A stretch of DNA of 64,000 nucleotides from Vibrio brasiliensis LMG 20546 (GCF_000189255.1 NZ_AEVS01000014.1:88383-152382); one strand, 5' to 3'; positions 46,858 through 55,890 are shown, counted from the first letter of the stretch. A program made the numbers and translations. Notes: generated by a model not told the origin, from the sequence alone.

Positions 46858-48327
46858 ATGAAAACCTTGCGCTTTTTAGCCGTAGCATCGGCCTTGAGTA
46901 TGGGCTCAAGTGCTTGGGCAACGATGAATATTCAGCCCGATCCACTAAACCCGACTGGTTTTGTTATCTCACGCGCGGATGTTGCCGCCGTAGAGCAACA
47001 GAAGACCTCTGATCCTATGTATCAGACCTGGTCACAGGCACTTCGTACTGCACCAAATAGTGTGGTTGAAGCCATTGATGCTGGTCTGGCAACCAACCCA
47101 GATAATGTTAAGCGTGCAGAAAGGGTTTTCCCTCGTTCTGAGTGGGACTACCTGACTCAAATGGCGGCGCCTGAATACACTTACACGCGCTTTTTGCGAG
47201 CGATTGGTAAGTTCCCAGCCTTCTGTGCTGAGTACACCGATGGACGTGATTCTGATGCGATTTGTAAACGCTCGATCGTCACGGCATTTGCTCATTTTGC
47301 TCAAGAGACGGGTGGACATATTGCCATTGATAACACTTGGGATAACCCGCAGGGTTTAGAAGAGTGGCAGCAGGCATTGGTTCATGTGCGTGAAATGGGC
47401 TGGTCAGAAGGGCAGGAGGGTTATACAACTGGCTGTGGTCAGAACGATTGGCAAAATAGAAAATGGCCATGTGCTGCAGGGCAGGGGTACTTTGGTCGTG
47501 GAGCTAAGCAGCTTTCCTATCATTTCAACTATGGTGCTTTCTCCGAAGCTATGTTCGATGGTGACGCATCTGTGTTGCTCAATAACCCAGGTCTGGTTGC
47601 TGACTCATGGCTTAACCTTGCTTCTGCAATCTGGTTTTTCTTAACTCCTCAGGCGCCTAAGCCGGCAATGTTGCATGTTATCGATAAAACCTGGCAACCA
47701 TCGCAGAGGGAGGTCGATGCCGGAATAGGTTATGGTTTTGGTACCACGATTAACATTATCAATGGTGGGATTGAGTGTGGTGAACAGAACAAGGATAAAG
47801 GCCAGCCAGTGAACCGAATTCGTTACTGGCAAGGGCTGTCTTCTCATTATCAAATCCCGATTGGAAGTGATGAGAAAGATACCTGCTGGCAGCAAACCCC
47901 ATACGGTAGCTTAAATCTTAATGGTGCGACTGATGTTCTGTATACCAACTGGGATGGTAACTGGAAATACTATGCCGATCGCCCAGGTGGCTACTCGTTT
48001 GAATGTGAGCTGGTTGGTTTCCAAACGGCTTATTCAGCGTTAGTTGAGGGAGATTACGAAAAGTGTGTTACCAATTTCTATGGTTCACATTCAAGCTGGC
48101 CAGAAGTGCGTGTTGTTGAACAACTCGACCCCGTAGACCCTACACCTGACCCGGATCCAACACCAGACCCAGGTGGCTTAATTCAATGGGAACCAGGCGT
48201 TACCCAGGTTGCTGATGGCGACAAAGTCACTTACAACGGCAAATGCTTTATTGCTAAGAATGGCCCGGGTGTGTGGGAGACTCCAACGCAATCAAATTGG
48301 TTCTGGGATGAGATCTCTTGTCCTTAA
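46858..48327 (+). CDS. secreted GH19 chitinase with C-terminal chitin-binding domain
   Basis: The 489-residue product is a secreted chitinase. I take the ATG at 46858 (CAGGAG upstream), which gives a clean signal peptide [21 protein letters not shown]. The family 19 catalytic domain spans about 90-420, with [11 protein letters not shown] carrying a catalytic Glu and [14 protein letters not shown], the GH19 substrate-groove motif. A Pro/Asp linker ([13 protein letters not shown]) leads to a CBM5/12 chitin-binding domain in the last 50 residues ([20 protein letters not shown]). Conserved tryptophans (WFW) lie near the end. Presence just after guaA is shared with V. cholerae, as I recall. A terminator follows. 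Confidence 0.93.
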   Translation: MKTLRFLAVASALSMGSSAWATMNIQPDPLNPTGFVISRADVAAVEQQKTSDPMYQTWSQALRTAPNSVVEAIDAGLATNPDNVKRAERVFPRSEWDYLTQMAAPEYTYTRFLRAIGKFPAFCAEYTDGRDSDAICKRSIVTAFAHFAQETGGHIAIDNTWDNPQGLEEWQQALVHVREMGWSEGQEGYTTGCGQNDWQNRKWPCAAGQGYFGRGAKQLSYHFNYGAFSEAMFDGDASVLLNNPGLVADSWLNLASAIWFFLTPQAPKPAMLHVIDKTWQPSQREVDAGIGYGFGTTINIINGGIECGEQNKDKGQPVNRIRYWQGLSSHYQIPIGSDEKDTCWQQTPYGSLNLNGATDVLYTNWDGNWKYYADRPGGYSFECELVGFQTAYSALVEGDYEKCVTNFYGSHSSWPEVRVVEQLDPVDPTPDPDPTPDPGGLIQWEPGVTQVADGDKVTYNGKCFIAKNGPGVWETPTQSNWFWDEISCP

Positions 48328-48350
48328 TTGATCACGACTAAGGTAAATAG

Positions 48351-48383
48351 AAAGGGCCTCTATCGTTGAGATAGGGGCCTTTT
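48351..48383 (+). terminator. terminator of the chitinase gene
   Basis: A 14-bp stem with two G-T pairs (48351-48364 with 48370-48383) and a GTTGA loop ends in TTTT. Confidence 0.85.
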
Positions 48384-48564
48384 AGCTCTTGTTTCGGTGA
48401 GTAAAAGTGACACGAATTCATTGTGTTAGAAGGCTGGTGATTGATTAAAAATATATAAAACGTTTTGCGTAATCTTAGATTGCAAATTCAATGTTTATCT
48501 TTTCTGTTGAACGGGATTAAACTTCGCGCGTAATTTTTATTAACTTTTTTGAAAGGTGCGCAAA

Positions 48565-49161
48565 ATGTCAACAAAACTGGCAAACCCGGCTCCACTTGGC
48601 CTAATGGGTTTCGGTATGACAACCATCCTGCTAAACATCCACAATGCAGGCTTCTTCCCAATTGACTCAATGATCCTGGCAATGGGTATTTTCTATGGTG
48701 GTCTTAGCCAAGTGCTAGTTGGCATGATGTGCTTCAAGCGTGGTGACACGTTTGGTACTACTGCTTTTACCTCTTACGGTCTGTTCTGGCTAACGCTTGT
48801 TGGTCTTATCGTAATGCCATACATGGGTCTGCCTGCAAGTCCTGCTAGCTTCATGGGCTGGTATCTACTACTTTGGGGCGTATTCACTGGCTTCATGTTC
48901 ATTGGTTCTCTGTGCTACCCAGTAGCGAAACAGGTTGTATTTGGCTCTCTAACTATCCTGTTCTTCCTACTTGCTGCTCGTGATTTCTCAGGCAGTGAGC
49001 TAATCGGCACTATCGCTGGTATTGAAGGTATCTTCTGTGGCGCAAGCGCAATCTACTTTGCAATGGCACAAGTACTAAACAACGAATATGGCCGTACTAT
49101 CTTGCCTATCGGTGAGAAGAAACAGTCTCAGGCTGTTGAGTTAGAGCAGGTTGCAGCTTAA
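48565..49161 (+). CDS. satP: SatP/YaaH-type acetate transporter
   Basis: This 198-residue inner-membrane protein belongs to the GPR1/FUN34/YaaH family of acetate/succinate-proton symporters or channels. The family signature NPAPLGLMGFG is at residues 7-17 and six membrane helices are evident. The start is the ATG at 48565, with GAAAGG 8 bases upstream, rather than the GTG nine bases earlier. It stands alone with a shared terminator after it. Confidence 0.93.
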   Translation: MSTKLANPAPLGLMGFGMTTILLNIHNAGFFPIDSMILAMGIFYGGLSQVLVGMMCFKRGDTFGTTAFTSYGLFWLTLVGLIVMPYMGLPASPASFMGWYLLLWGVFTGFMFIGSLCYPVAKQVVFGSLTILFFLLAARDFSGSELIGTIAGIEGIFCGASAIYFAMAQVLNNEYGRTILPIGEKKQSQAVELEQVAA

Positions 49162-49230
49162 ACAATCGAATATTGAGTGGTGACCACGCCTGATACGGTC
49201 ACTACAAAAATATGTGGGAACAGTAATAAC

Positions 49231-49263
49231 AAAGGGGTTAGCCATTGGCTAACCCCTTTTTTT
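49231..49263. terminator. bidirectional terminator, satP / AGCS symporter
   Basis: A 13-bp perfect stem with an ATT loop (49231-49243, 49247-49259) ends in seven T residues on the plus strand. On the minus strand it is followed by TTTGTTATT. It serves the two convergent genes. Confidence 0.92.
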
Positions 49264-49295
49264 ACCACTGCTTTTTATATTTTCGCTGATTGCGA

Positions 49296-50834
49296 TTAAG
49301 TTGATGGTTGCTCAACTGGTTTTGAGTCAACTTCAGCCGTAGGCTCTTTGCCTGTCTTACGGCGGTATTTGTCTTCCCAGTAGTCAGCACCTTTGATACC
49401 AAGCTTAACAGGGTTGAATGTGTATTCTGTAACACCTTGTTTTTGCTGTTCTTCGTAGTCGTTCAGTGCTTTTAGAGCAGGTTTCGACATGAAGAAGATG
49501 ATCAGAATACCAACGATGTTCAACCAAGCCATCAGGCCTACACCGACATCACCCATTGCCCACGCAAGGTTTGCAGTCTTAACTGTACCGTAGAACACAA
49601 CTGCGATTAATGCGACTTTTAGCATGAACATTAGGCCGCTAACCTTGAAGGTACGACGGATGTAAGCAATGTTTGTTTCTGCAATGTAGTAGTACGCAAG
49701 AATGGTAGTAAAGGCAAAGAAGAACAGCGCAACTGCGATGAACGGTTTACCGATACCAGGTAGCGCACTCTCAATAGCCATCTGAGTAAATACAGGGCCG
49801 TTAGCTGCGATATCTGCTGCAACGTTCTGAACCAGGAAGCCTTCGGCACCGTGTACGTTGTATGCACCAGTGATGATGATCATAAACGCTGTTGCAGAAC
49901 ATACTAGTAGAGTATCGATGTAGATAGAGAACGACTGAACCAGACCTTGTTGAGCTGGGTGATCTACGCTCGCTGCTGCCGCTGCGTGAGGGCCTGTACC
50001 CTGACCAGCTTCGTTAGAGTAAACACCACGTTTTACACCCCAACCAATTGCAGCACCAACACCAGCCATAGGAGTGAATGCATCGCCAACGATCATTGAG
50101 AATACGCGAGGTACTTCAGCAATGTTCAGTAGGATGATTACGAATGCTGTAATGATGTAAGCCAGAGCCATGAAAGGAACAACGATCTGAGTGAAGTTCG
50201 CAATACGTTTCACACCACCAAAGATGATGAAGGCCAGGATTACTGAAATAAGAGTACCGGTAAAGATTTTCGCAAAACTGAATGTACCGATAGCGGTTTC
50301 AATCATTTCACCAGGACCGAATGCTGCTTCTACTGCATTACCGATACTGTTTGACTGAACACCAGGTAGTAGGAAACCACATGCAAAGATAGTCGCAATA
50401 GCGAAGATCCACGCGTACCACTTCTGACCCATCGCTTTTTCGATATAGTAAGCTGGACCACCGCGGAATTCGCCGTTGTCTTCTTCTTTATAAATCTGAG
50501 CCAGAGTTGATTCTGCGTATGCAGTTGCAGCACCAAAGAAGGCGACAACCCACATCCAGAATACCGCACCAGGACCACCGAAACCGATCGCTGCTGCAAC
50601 ACCCGCAATGTTACCTGTACCTACACGACCAGATAGCGATACCGCTAGTGCCTGGAAAGATGAGATACCTTTAGATGAACTTTTCCCTGAAAGAAGTAGG
50701 CGCCACATTTCACTAAAGTGACGAACTTGAACGAATCGTGTCATGACTGAGTAGAACAAACCTGCGCCAAGGCAAAGATAAATCAATACCGGGCTCCAGA
50801 TAATTCCATTCAAAAAATCAACAATTGACTGCAT
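49296..50834 (-). CDS. alanine/glycine:cation symporter (AGCS family)
   Basis: The 512-residue inner-membrane protein should import alanine and/or glycine with sodium. It has ten or eleven hydrophobic segments and AGCS signatures GRVGTGNIAGVAAAIGFGGPG, GGPAYYIEKAMG and GVKRGVYSNEAGQGTGPHAAA. The C-terminus is a charged tail (EDKYRRKTGKEPTAEVD). dadA, on the same strand 290 bases upstream, makes alanine use a plausible theme. It probably has its own promoter in the AT-rich gap. Confidence 0.93.
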   Translation of the reverse strand: MQSIVDFLNGIIWSPVLIYLCLGAGLFYSVMTRFVQVRHFSEMWRLLLSGKSSSKGISSFQALAVSLSGRVGTGNIAGVAAAIGFGGPGAVFWMWVVAFFGAATAYAESTLAQIYKEEDNGEFRGGPAYYIEKAMGQKWYAWIFAIATIFACGFLLPGVQSNSIGNAVEAAFGPGEMIETAIGTFSFAKIFTGTLISVILAFIIFGGVKRIANFTQIVVPFMALAYIITAFVIILLNIAEVPRVFSMIVGDAFTPMAGVGAAIGWGVKRGVYSNEAGQGTGPHAAAAASVDHPAQQGLVQSFSIYIDTLLVCSATAFMIIITGAYNVHGAEGFLVQNVAADIAANGPVFTQMAIESALPGIGKPFIAVALFFFAFTTILAYYYIAETNIAYIRRTFKVSGLMFMLKVALIAVVFYGTVKTANLAWAMGDVGVGLMAWLNIVGILIIFFMSKPALKALNDYEEQQKQGVTEYTFNPVKLGIKGADYWEDKYRRKTGKEPTAEVDSKPVEQPST

Positions 50835-51056
50835 AAGTAGTTTCCCTGTTTGTTTTGTAATGGTTGTTTTCTGAACAGGATATTACCCTTTCTGTAACGC
50901 AATTGTTAATTTATTTATTTGTTAATGTGAATTTGCGTGAGGTAAGGCACAAAGTGCTAATAAATTGTTAAAAAATAGCGTTGGTTAATAGTTGTGCAAG
51001 CAATCATTAGTAGTAATTACTTAAATGCTACTTTTATTAGTGATTTGTATAAGACG
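50835..51056 (-). other. AT-rich gap between dadA and the AGCS gene, no gene seen
   Basis: Apart from the large dyad at 51057-51112, the 290-base gap contains no credible reading frame. It is AT-rich with repeated TTATTT and TTGTTAA words and presumably holds the promoter of the AGCS symporter. Confidence 0.4.
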
Positions 51057-51112
51057 AATAAACCTAGTTACGCTGTCGATTGTTTTGTAAAAACAGCGCA
51101 ACTAAGTTTATT
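51057..51112 (-). terminator. 20-bp dyad downstream of dadA
   Basis: Arms of 20 bases (51057-51076 and 51093-51112) pair at 18 positions as DNA; on the minus-strand RNA the other two become G-U pairs, so the whole 20-bp stem closes around a 16-base loop. No long T run follows. It lies 13 bases beyond the dadA stop and probably ends or protects its 3' end. Confidence 0.65.
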
Positions 51113-51125
51113 GTATTGAATGTGG

Positions 51126-52376
51126 TTAACTGTAGCGTTCGACGCTCAATTCGTTGAATGACTGCTGTCCTTGCGATGCGATTATTCTGGTCAGAATATC
51201 CGCAGAACCACATGCCATTGTCCAACCTAACGTGCCATGACCAGTATTAGTGTAGAGATTGCTGAACTTAGTTTGACCTATGATTGGTGTCCCGTCGGGA
51301 GTCATTGGTCGGAAGCCTGTCCAGTATTCGGCCTGAGCGAGGTCTACACCTTGTGGGAACAAGTTGCTGACCACGTGATTCAGAGTAGCCAGTCGCTTAT
51401 CCGGTAGTGCGGGATCAAAACCAGCGAGCTCGGCAGTACCCGCGACACGTATTCTCTGCTCAAATCGGGTAACGGCAACCTTGTAGGTCTCATCCATGAT
51501 GGTTGAGTTTGGTGCATGTTGCTGGTCGATAACTGGCAGAGTCAGTGAGTAGCCCTTAACCGGATAGACTGGAATATCGATACCCAGTGGTGCTAACAGA
51601 TGTTTAGAGTAGCTGCCTAGTGCAATCACATAGCTATCAGCATGGATGGTACCTTGAGAAGTCTCGACGCTAACCACTTGGTTGTTTTCGCTATTCAACT
51701 TGTCCACTGTCGTGTTAAACAGGAAGGTGACGCCCGCTTGCTCAGCCATTTGCTGTAATTGCTGACAAAACAGCTGACAGTCGCCAGTCTCATCGTCAGG
51801 CAGATAGAGCCCGCCAACTAAGTTACCTTGCATGTTGGCTAAACCTGGTTCCTGGACAAGACATTGTGCCGGATTCATTAACTGGTACTTAGTACCACTC
51901 TCTTCAAGCAGAGCAATATCTTTTTCTACTGCTTTAAGCTGAGCAGGATTGCGGAAGATTTGTAACGTCCCTTTGGTTCTTCCCTGATAGTTAAGGTCAT
52001 AGTTTCGATTTAACTCAGCTAAACACTCACGGCTTCTATTCGCTATGGTCAGCATGCGCGATTTGTTGACGCGATACTTCTCAAGCTGACAGTTGACCAG
52101 CATTTGACTGGCCCATTGAATCAGTTCAGGGCTTAGGCTTGGTTTGATCTTTAACGGAGCATGCTCTTCGAATAGCCATTTGATCGCTTTAGCGGGAATA
52201 CCCGGCGCAGCCCAAGGCGATGAATAGCCGTAGGAGATCTGCCCGGCATTAGCGAAACTGGTTTCCTCGGCCGAGCGAGCCTGTCTATCGATCACCGTGA
52301 CCTCAAAGCCTGCCTGCGATAAATACCAAGCGCTGGTCAGACCGACCACACCGCTGCCTAAAATAACGACCTTCAC
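51126..52376 (-). CDS. dadA: DadA, D-amino acid dehydrogenase
   Basis: DadA is a membrane-associated FAD enzyme that oxidises D-alanine and other D-amino acids to 2-oxo acids. I use the GTG at 52376 with GAGAG 6 bases upstream; this gives MKVVILGSGVVGLTSAWYL, matching E. coli DadA (MRVVILGSGVVG). A TTG two codons earlier is adjacent to the ribosome site. The FAD-binding GxGxxG is at residues 7-12, and the C-terminal FAD motif NLYTNTGHGTLGWTMACG is intact. Length 416 residues is normal. The catabolic racemase DadX is not beside it. A LysR gene faces it. Confidence 0.95.
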   Translation of the reverse strand: MKVVILGSGVVGLTSAWYLSQAGFEVTVIDRQARSAEETSFANAGQISYGYSSPWAAPGIPAKAIKWLFEEHAPLKIKPSLSPELIQWASQMLVNCQLEKYRVNKSRMLTIANRSRECLAELNRNYDLNYQGRTKGTLQIFRNPAQLKAVEKDIALLEESGTKYQLMNPAQCLVQEPGLANMQGNLVGGLYLPDDETGDCQLFCQQLQQMAEQAGVTFLFNTTVDKLNSENNQVVSVETSQGTIHADSYVIALGSYSKHLLAPLGIDIPVYPVKGYSLTLPVIDQQHAPNSTIMDETYKVAVTRFEQRIRVAGTAELAGFDPALPDKRLATLNHVVSNLFPQGVDLAQAEYWTGFRPMTPDGTPIIGQTKFSNLYTNTGHGTLGWTMACGSADILTRIIASQGQQSFNELSVERYS

Positions 52377-52408
52377 GTTCAACTCTCACAGTTTTGAAAT
52401 TTTGCCAA

Positions 52409-52427
52409 GGATGGACAATTTACATCC
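52409..52427 (+). promoter_or_regulatory. candidate LysR operator in the dadA-lysR interval
   Basis: An inverted repeat GGATG-N9-CATCC contains the LysR-type T-N11-A pattern. It lies in the 105-base divergent region, 33 bases from dadA and 55 from the regulator. Confidence 0.45.
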
Positions 52428-52481
52428 GGTTAACAATCGATAAGAATTGATAGTAGGTTTTAGAAAAATTAAAAGGTAGTC

Positions 52482-53351
52482 ATGAAATCAGCATTACTAC
52501 ATGGAGTTAACCTGATCTGTATTGTTGCCCGGCACCAGAGCCTGACTAGTGCTGCTAAAGAGCTTAACCTGACAGTTGGCGCTGTTAGCCAGCAATTACA
52601 ACAGATTGAAGAACGATTAGGTTTTAGTGTATTTGAACGCCATGCACGTGGTATTCGTTTGAGTGAACAGGGACATAAATTGGTTGATGCAACCAGTCAC
52701 CACTTAGCGGCAATTGAAGAGAATATTTTCCAACTGACTCAGGTTTCGGAACGTAAACAGATTCGCCTCAAGCTAACGCCATCTTTCGCCTTTAAGTGGT
52801 TGGTGCCGCGATTGGAGAATTTCCATAAGCGTTACCCCGATGTACAGATTCATACCTTTGCAGAAGGGGCGCTGGTTGATAGTGATAAGCGCAACTTTGA
52901 TATCGCCATCGATTATGGTCCACTGCCATACAAGCATGCTGATGCAGAGCTGCTAATGGAAGAGTCACTCCTACCTGTTATGAGCCCTGACTACTTCAAG
53001 GTTCATAGTGGCATTCTACAGGGGAATGAGGCCTGGTCAAAGGTGACTCTGTTGCATGACGCGATGCCATGGTCAGGGGCCGCGAAAGATTATGAGTGGC
53101 TCTATTGGACGGCCCAGCAAAGGCTTGATTATGAAACCAATCAGGGACACTTCTTTAACCGGACTGACATGGCGATGTCTGCCGCAGAAGCGGGAGTCGG
53201 AATTGCACTTGCCAGAGTGGCACTACTTGGTAAGGAGATAGAGCAGGGAAGGCTAATTGCACCATTCCCAGCGACTGCTGCAAATGCAGGTTACTTTGTC
53301 ATTACCCATATTGATGACCCCTACACACGCCTGTTTAAAAAAATGGCTTAG
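52482..53351 (+). CDS. LysR-family regulator (GcvA/DsdC-like), divergent from dadA
   Basis: The 289-residue protein has an N-terminal LysR winged helix (LHGVNLICIVARHQSLTSAAKELNLTVGAVSQQLQQIEERLG) and an effector domain with GcvA-type text: RLKLTPSFAFKWLVPRLENFHKRYPDVQI, FDIAIDYG and MAMSAAEAGVGIALARVALL. Its divergent placement suggests it regulates dadA, perhaps in response to a D-amino acid. No terminator separates it from the channel gene 121 bases downstream. Confidence 0.88.
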   Translation: MKSALLHGVNLICIVARHQSLTSAAKELNLTVGAVSQQLQQIEERLGFSVFERHARGIRLSEQGHKLVDATSHHLAAIEENIFQLTQVSERKQIRLKLTPSFAFKWLVPRLENFHKRYPDVQIHTFAEGALVDSDKRNFDIAIDYGPLPYKHADAELLMEESLLPVMSPDYFKVHSGILQGNEAWSKVTLLHDAMPWSGAAKDYEWLYWTAQQRLDYETNQGHFFNRTDMAMSAAEAGVGIALARVALLGKEIEQGRLIAPFPATAANAGYFVITHIDDPYTRLFKKMA

Positions 53352-53472
53352 AGAACAAGTTGATACTGATTAATTTGTAAATAGCCGTGGCGCGTCCATA
53401 TGCACCCACTACACTTAGTAATGATATCTAGCATGGCCAATGTGATGTTAGATACAGTTAGGGGCAGCGCAT

Positions 53473-54450
53473 ATGGAATCTCACCAAGGCCGATGCAGCT
53501 ATCAAAATCCTGATGGCTGGTGCTGCGATCAACCGTGTGGGGAGTCAGGGCTCTGTTACTGGCATGATCCCAAAGTCGATAAAAGCAAAGATGATATAAA
53601 AGACAAGGTTGAGCAATGGGCCGCAGCAGGTAAACCTTTAGACGGATTTCAGTTGGCGAGAACAAATCTTGAGGATATCGACCTGGTAAATCGTGGTTGT
53701 AAAGATGGTTATCAGTGTCGAGATGCAGATTTTTATCGGGCGAATTTAGTTGACGCCCACTTTTTCGGCTTAGATTTACGCGGTTCTTCGTTAATGAAAA
53801 CGAAGTTGATCGGGGCTAACTTGCATTGTGCCAAATTGGATAACTGCAATTTGCTGGGTGCTGAACTGTCGCGAGCCAAATTAGAAAACATCGAATGGGG
53901 TGAATGTCTAAAGCAGGAGTCAGAAGCTAAGCGGGCGTTACGTACCCAAGATCGCAAGGCCTCGATTATGTATTGTCAGGAGGCGGAAGAGGTCTGTCGT
54001 AACATTCGTAAGCAGTGTGAAAAGCAAGGGCTGTTTGAGATGGCTGGTGATTTTTTCAAGCGTGAAATGCGTTTTCGCCGTTATCAAATGCCACTATTCA
54101 GTTTCAAGAGAATGATCTCCAAACTGGTGGATCTGTTCTGTGGTTATGGGGAAGATCCGATCAGAGTGGTCGGGTTCTCGATATTCTTGATCCTGATTTG
54201 TGCTTTCGCTTACTTCTTCCTTGATACCACAGGCGCACACCCGATTTATGAAGATGTGACTGGCTGGAAATTCTATGTGTTAGAGTTCTTTAACTCTCTC
54301 TATTTCAGCGTTGTGACCTTCACTACCTTAGGTTATGGGGATATATCGCCTGTCGGAGTCGCAAGGTTTATTGCTGCCTGTGAAGCCTTCTTAGGCAGCT
54401 TTACCATGGCGCTGTTCGTGGTGGTGTTTGTCAAGAAGATGACCCGTTGA
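53473..54450 (+). CDS. pentapeptide-repeat potassium channel with N-terminal Cys/His cluster
   Basis: The 325-residue protein joins three parts. Residues 8-31 hold a Cys/His cluster (Cys8, 17, 18, 22, 28 and His31, ending CYWH), which looks metal-binding. Residues about 60-150 are pentapeptide repeats (A-N/D-L-x-x pattern, as in ARTNLEDIDL and DADFYRANLVDAHF). After a helical segment, residues 232-320 form a two-helix channel: helix 1 at 232-250, the potassium filter TTLGYGD at 284-290 and helix 2 at about 298-320. The pore is complete, so it is probably a functional K+ channel with a large cytoplasmic N-terminal sensor. I know no studied member. It converges on the gene at 54453 with 2 bases between stops. 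A CRP-like half-site TGTGA lies at 53441. Confidence 0.88.
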   Translation: MESHQGRCSYQNPDGWCCDQPCGESGLCYWHDPKVDKSKDDIKDKVEQWAAAGKPLDGFQLARTNLEDIDLVNRGCKDGYQCRDADFYRANLVDAHFFGLDLRGSSLMKTKLIGANLHCAKLDNCNLLGAELSRAKLENIEWGECLKQESEAKRALRTQDRKASIMYCQEAEEVCRNIRKQCEKQGLFEMAGDFFKREMRFRRYQMPLFSFKRMISKLVDLFCGYGEDPIRVVGFSIFLILICAFAYFFLDTTGAHPIYEDVTGWKFYVLEFFNSLYFSVVTFTTLGYGDISPVGVARFIAACEAFLGSFTMALFVVVFVKKMTR

Positions 54451-54452
54451 CA

Positions 54453-54995
54453 CTATTGGCTGTTAAAGCCACTTTTTAGCCAGTCGCTGAGAATGATCTG
54501 GTCATCTTTGTACTGGTTAGAAAAGTGCTCAATCAGGGCTGCTAAATGCTCGCCACTGTCGCACATAGTGTTGGCGACTAAGTCTTCTGAGACCACGATT
54601 GCACTAGGTTGAGGTGCGGCACTGGTTTCAATCGCGACAGGAATAATAAATTTGCTCTGGCTACCAATGTGAGCAGTTTTGAGTTGTTGCGCCTGCTGAT
54701 GAAGCGCAGCTGTAACCTGGTCATCATACTGGGCTGCATCAAAGCCGATTTCAAGCACAAACACCAAACCACGATAGAGGATAATGACCTCTGTAGTCAG
54801 GTTAATTTCTGGTTGGGCAAAACCGAAAACAACGTCACCAGCGAGATGAGGAAGTTGATTAAACTGCACTTTCAACAGTTCAATTTTCGCTTTCCAGTCC
54901 GACTGTTGCTGTGGGCTGAAATGAGTCAGGATCTGTTCTGTATCCGTTTGAGTAAACTGCAGAATTGAAGCGGAGTAGTAGCTTTGCTGTGTCAT
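54453..54995 (-). CDS. stand-alone protein like the N-terminal domain of DUF2075 helicases
   Basis: The product, taken from the ATG at 54995, has 180 residues; the frame can be read back to 55037 through a non-ATG codon. Its start (QQSYYSASILQF), the middle LVFVLEIGF, a following helix rich in Gln/Leu with KTAHIGSQSKFIIPVAIET, and the end QIILSDWLKSGF follow, in order, the N-terminal part of DUF2075 (schlafen-like) ATPases as I remember them. That part resembles a PD-(D/E)XK nuclease. The protein stops where the helicase would begin. The family's ExK is here LEIGF, lacking the lysine, and the preceding Asp is Glu, so nuclease activity is unlikely. Assignment is by memory and tentative. Confidence 0.6.
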   Translation of the reverse strand: MTQQSYYSASILQFTQTDTEQILTHFSPQQQSDWKAKIELLKVQFNQLPHLAGDVVFGFAQPEINLTTEVIILYRGLVFVLEIGFDAAQYDDQVTAALHQQAQQLKTAHIGSQSKFIIPVAIETSAAPQPSAIVVSEDLVANTMCDSGEHLAALIEHFSNQYKDDQIILSDWLKSGFNSQ

Positions 54996-55115
54996 GAGAT
55001 TTCTAGTGGAAGAGTTAGTGCGAAAGAGGCTAACCAAGATTGGGAACGAGAGCCAGATGATTGGGTAAGATTTTTGAACTGACCGACATCTGGCAGGTCA
55101 GTCAGTCGTTCGATC

Positions 55116-55147
55116 AAAAAAGGGTTATCACTGTTTGATAACCCTTT
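55116..55147 (-). terminator. Rho-independent terminator of the DUF3581 gene
   Basis: On the minus strand a 12-bp perfect stem (AAAGGGTTATCA pairing with its complement, 5-base loop) ends in TTTTTTG. Confidence 0.92.
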
Positions 55148-55152
55148 GTCAT

Positions 55153-55890
55153 TTATGCTGCGTTAGCAAACTCGGCTAGAAACGCCTCTTTGCGAGCGTG
55201 GAAGCGTTCCACCAAATCGTCGACAGCTTCCTGATCGTATGGTTTTAAGCCACTTGCTACCATACGCTTCAAACCTTTACCGACGACCTGACCATCTTCT
55301 TTGAATGTGAAGTTCAGAGTCACCAGACCACGTTTTCCGTCAACATCAAAAGTGGCACCAGAAAACTCTACTTCTGGGTGTGTCAGATCAAGTCGAGAGA
55401 ACTCCACTTCCATGCTTTCGTAGATAACCAGTGGGCGCTGGCAGTTGATCATCATCTGCTGCTCTTCCATCAGAGGTACCATGATATGTGGGAAGTTCAT
55501 ACCTGAGAACTGAACATAGCTTGTTACTACGTGTTCAATAAACTCAGGGTTACGGTTCACTTCACCTTCACGAGACATGTGCAAGTACTCTTTAGACTTC
55601 TCGTCTACCACAGCACTCTCTTTTTCACATTTGTTCTCAATCGACAAAGCAACCCCATCGTTAACCATGCCTGAGAAGTCGAAACGCATTTTCTGGCTGA
55701 CTCCTTCTTTGCTTAGTAGTACGGCAAAAAGAAGATCACCAGGAACACAAAAACGCTTGTTGTCTTCGTCATGGATAGGGTTAAAGTCACCCGCAACCTT
55801 TTTAGCAAAGTGGCTTGCTTGCTGGCGAGTAAACTGGAACTGATTGTTATCTTGTGAAAAATACGGTGCTAGAAACATAGTCTTATTCAT
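55153..55890 (-). CDS. DUF3581 family protein, hot-dog/MaoC-like
   Basis: The 245-residue protein matches the DUF3581 family of marine gammaproteobacteria. Its N-terminal part contains a MaoC-type hydratase motif (AGDFNPIHDEDNKRFCVPGDLLFA, with Asp, Asn-Pro and His placed as in R-specific enoyl-CoA hydratases). The C-terminal half also reads like a hot-dog thioesterase/hydratase domain. The true substrate is unknown; a role in acyl-CoA or acyl-ACP metabolism is inferred from the motif only. It is monocistronic with its own terminator. Confidence 0.82.
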   Translation of the reverse strand: MNKTMFLAPYFSQDNNQFQFTRQQASHFAKKVAGDFNPIHDEDNKRFCVPGDLLFAVLLSKEGVSQKMRFDFSGMVNDGVALSIENKCEKESAVVDEKSKEYLHMSREGEVNRNPEFIEHVVTSYVQFSGMNFPHIMVPLMEEQQMMINCQRPLVIYESMEVEFSRLDLTHPEVEFSGATFDVDGKRGLVTLNFTFKEDGQVVGKGLKRMVASGLKPYDQEAVDDLVERFHARKEAFLAEFANAA

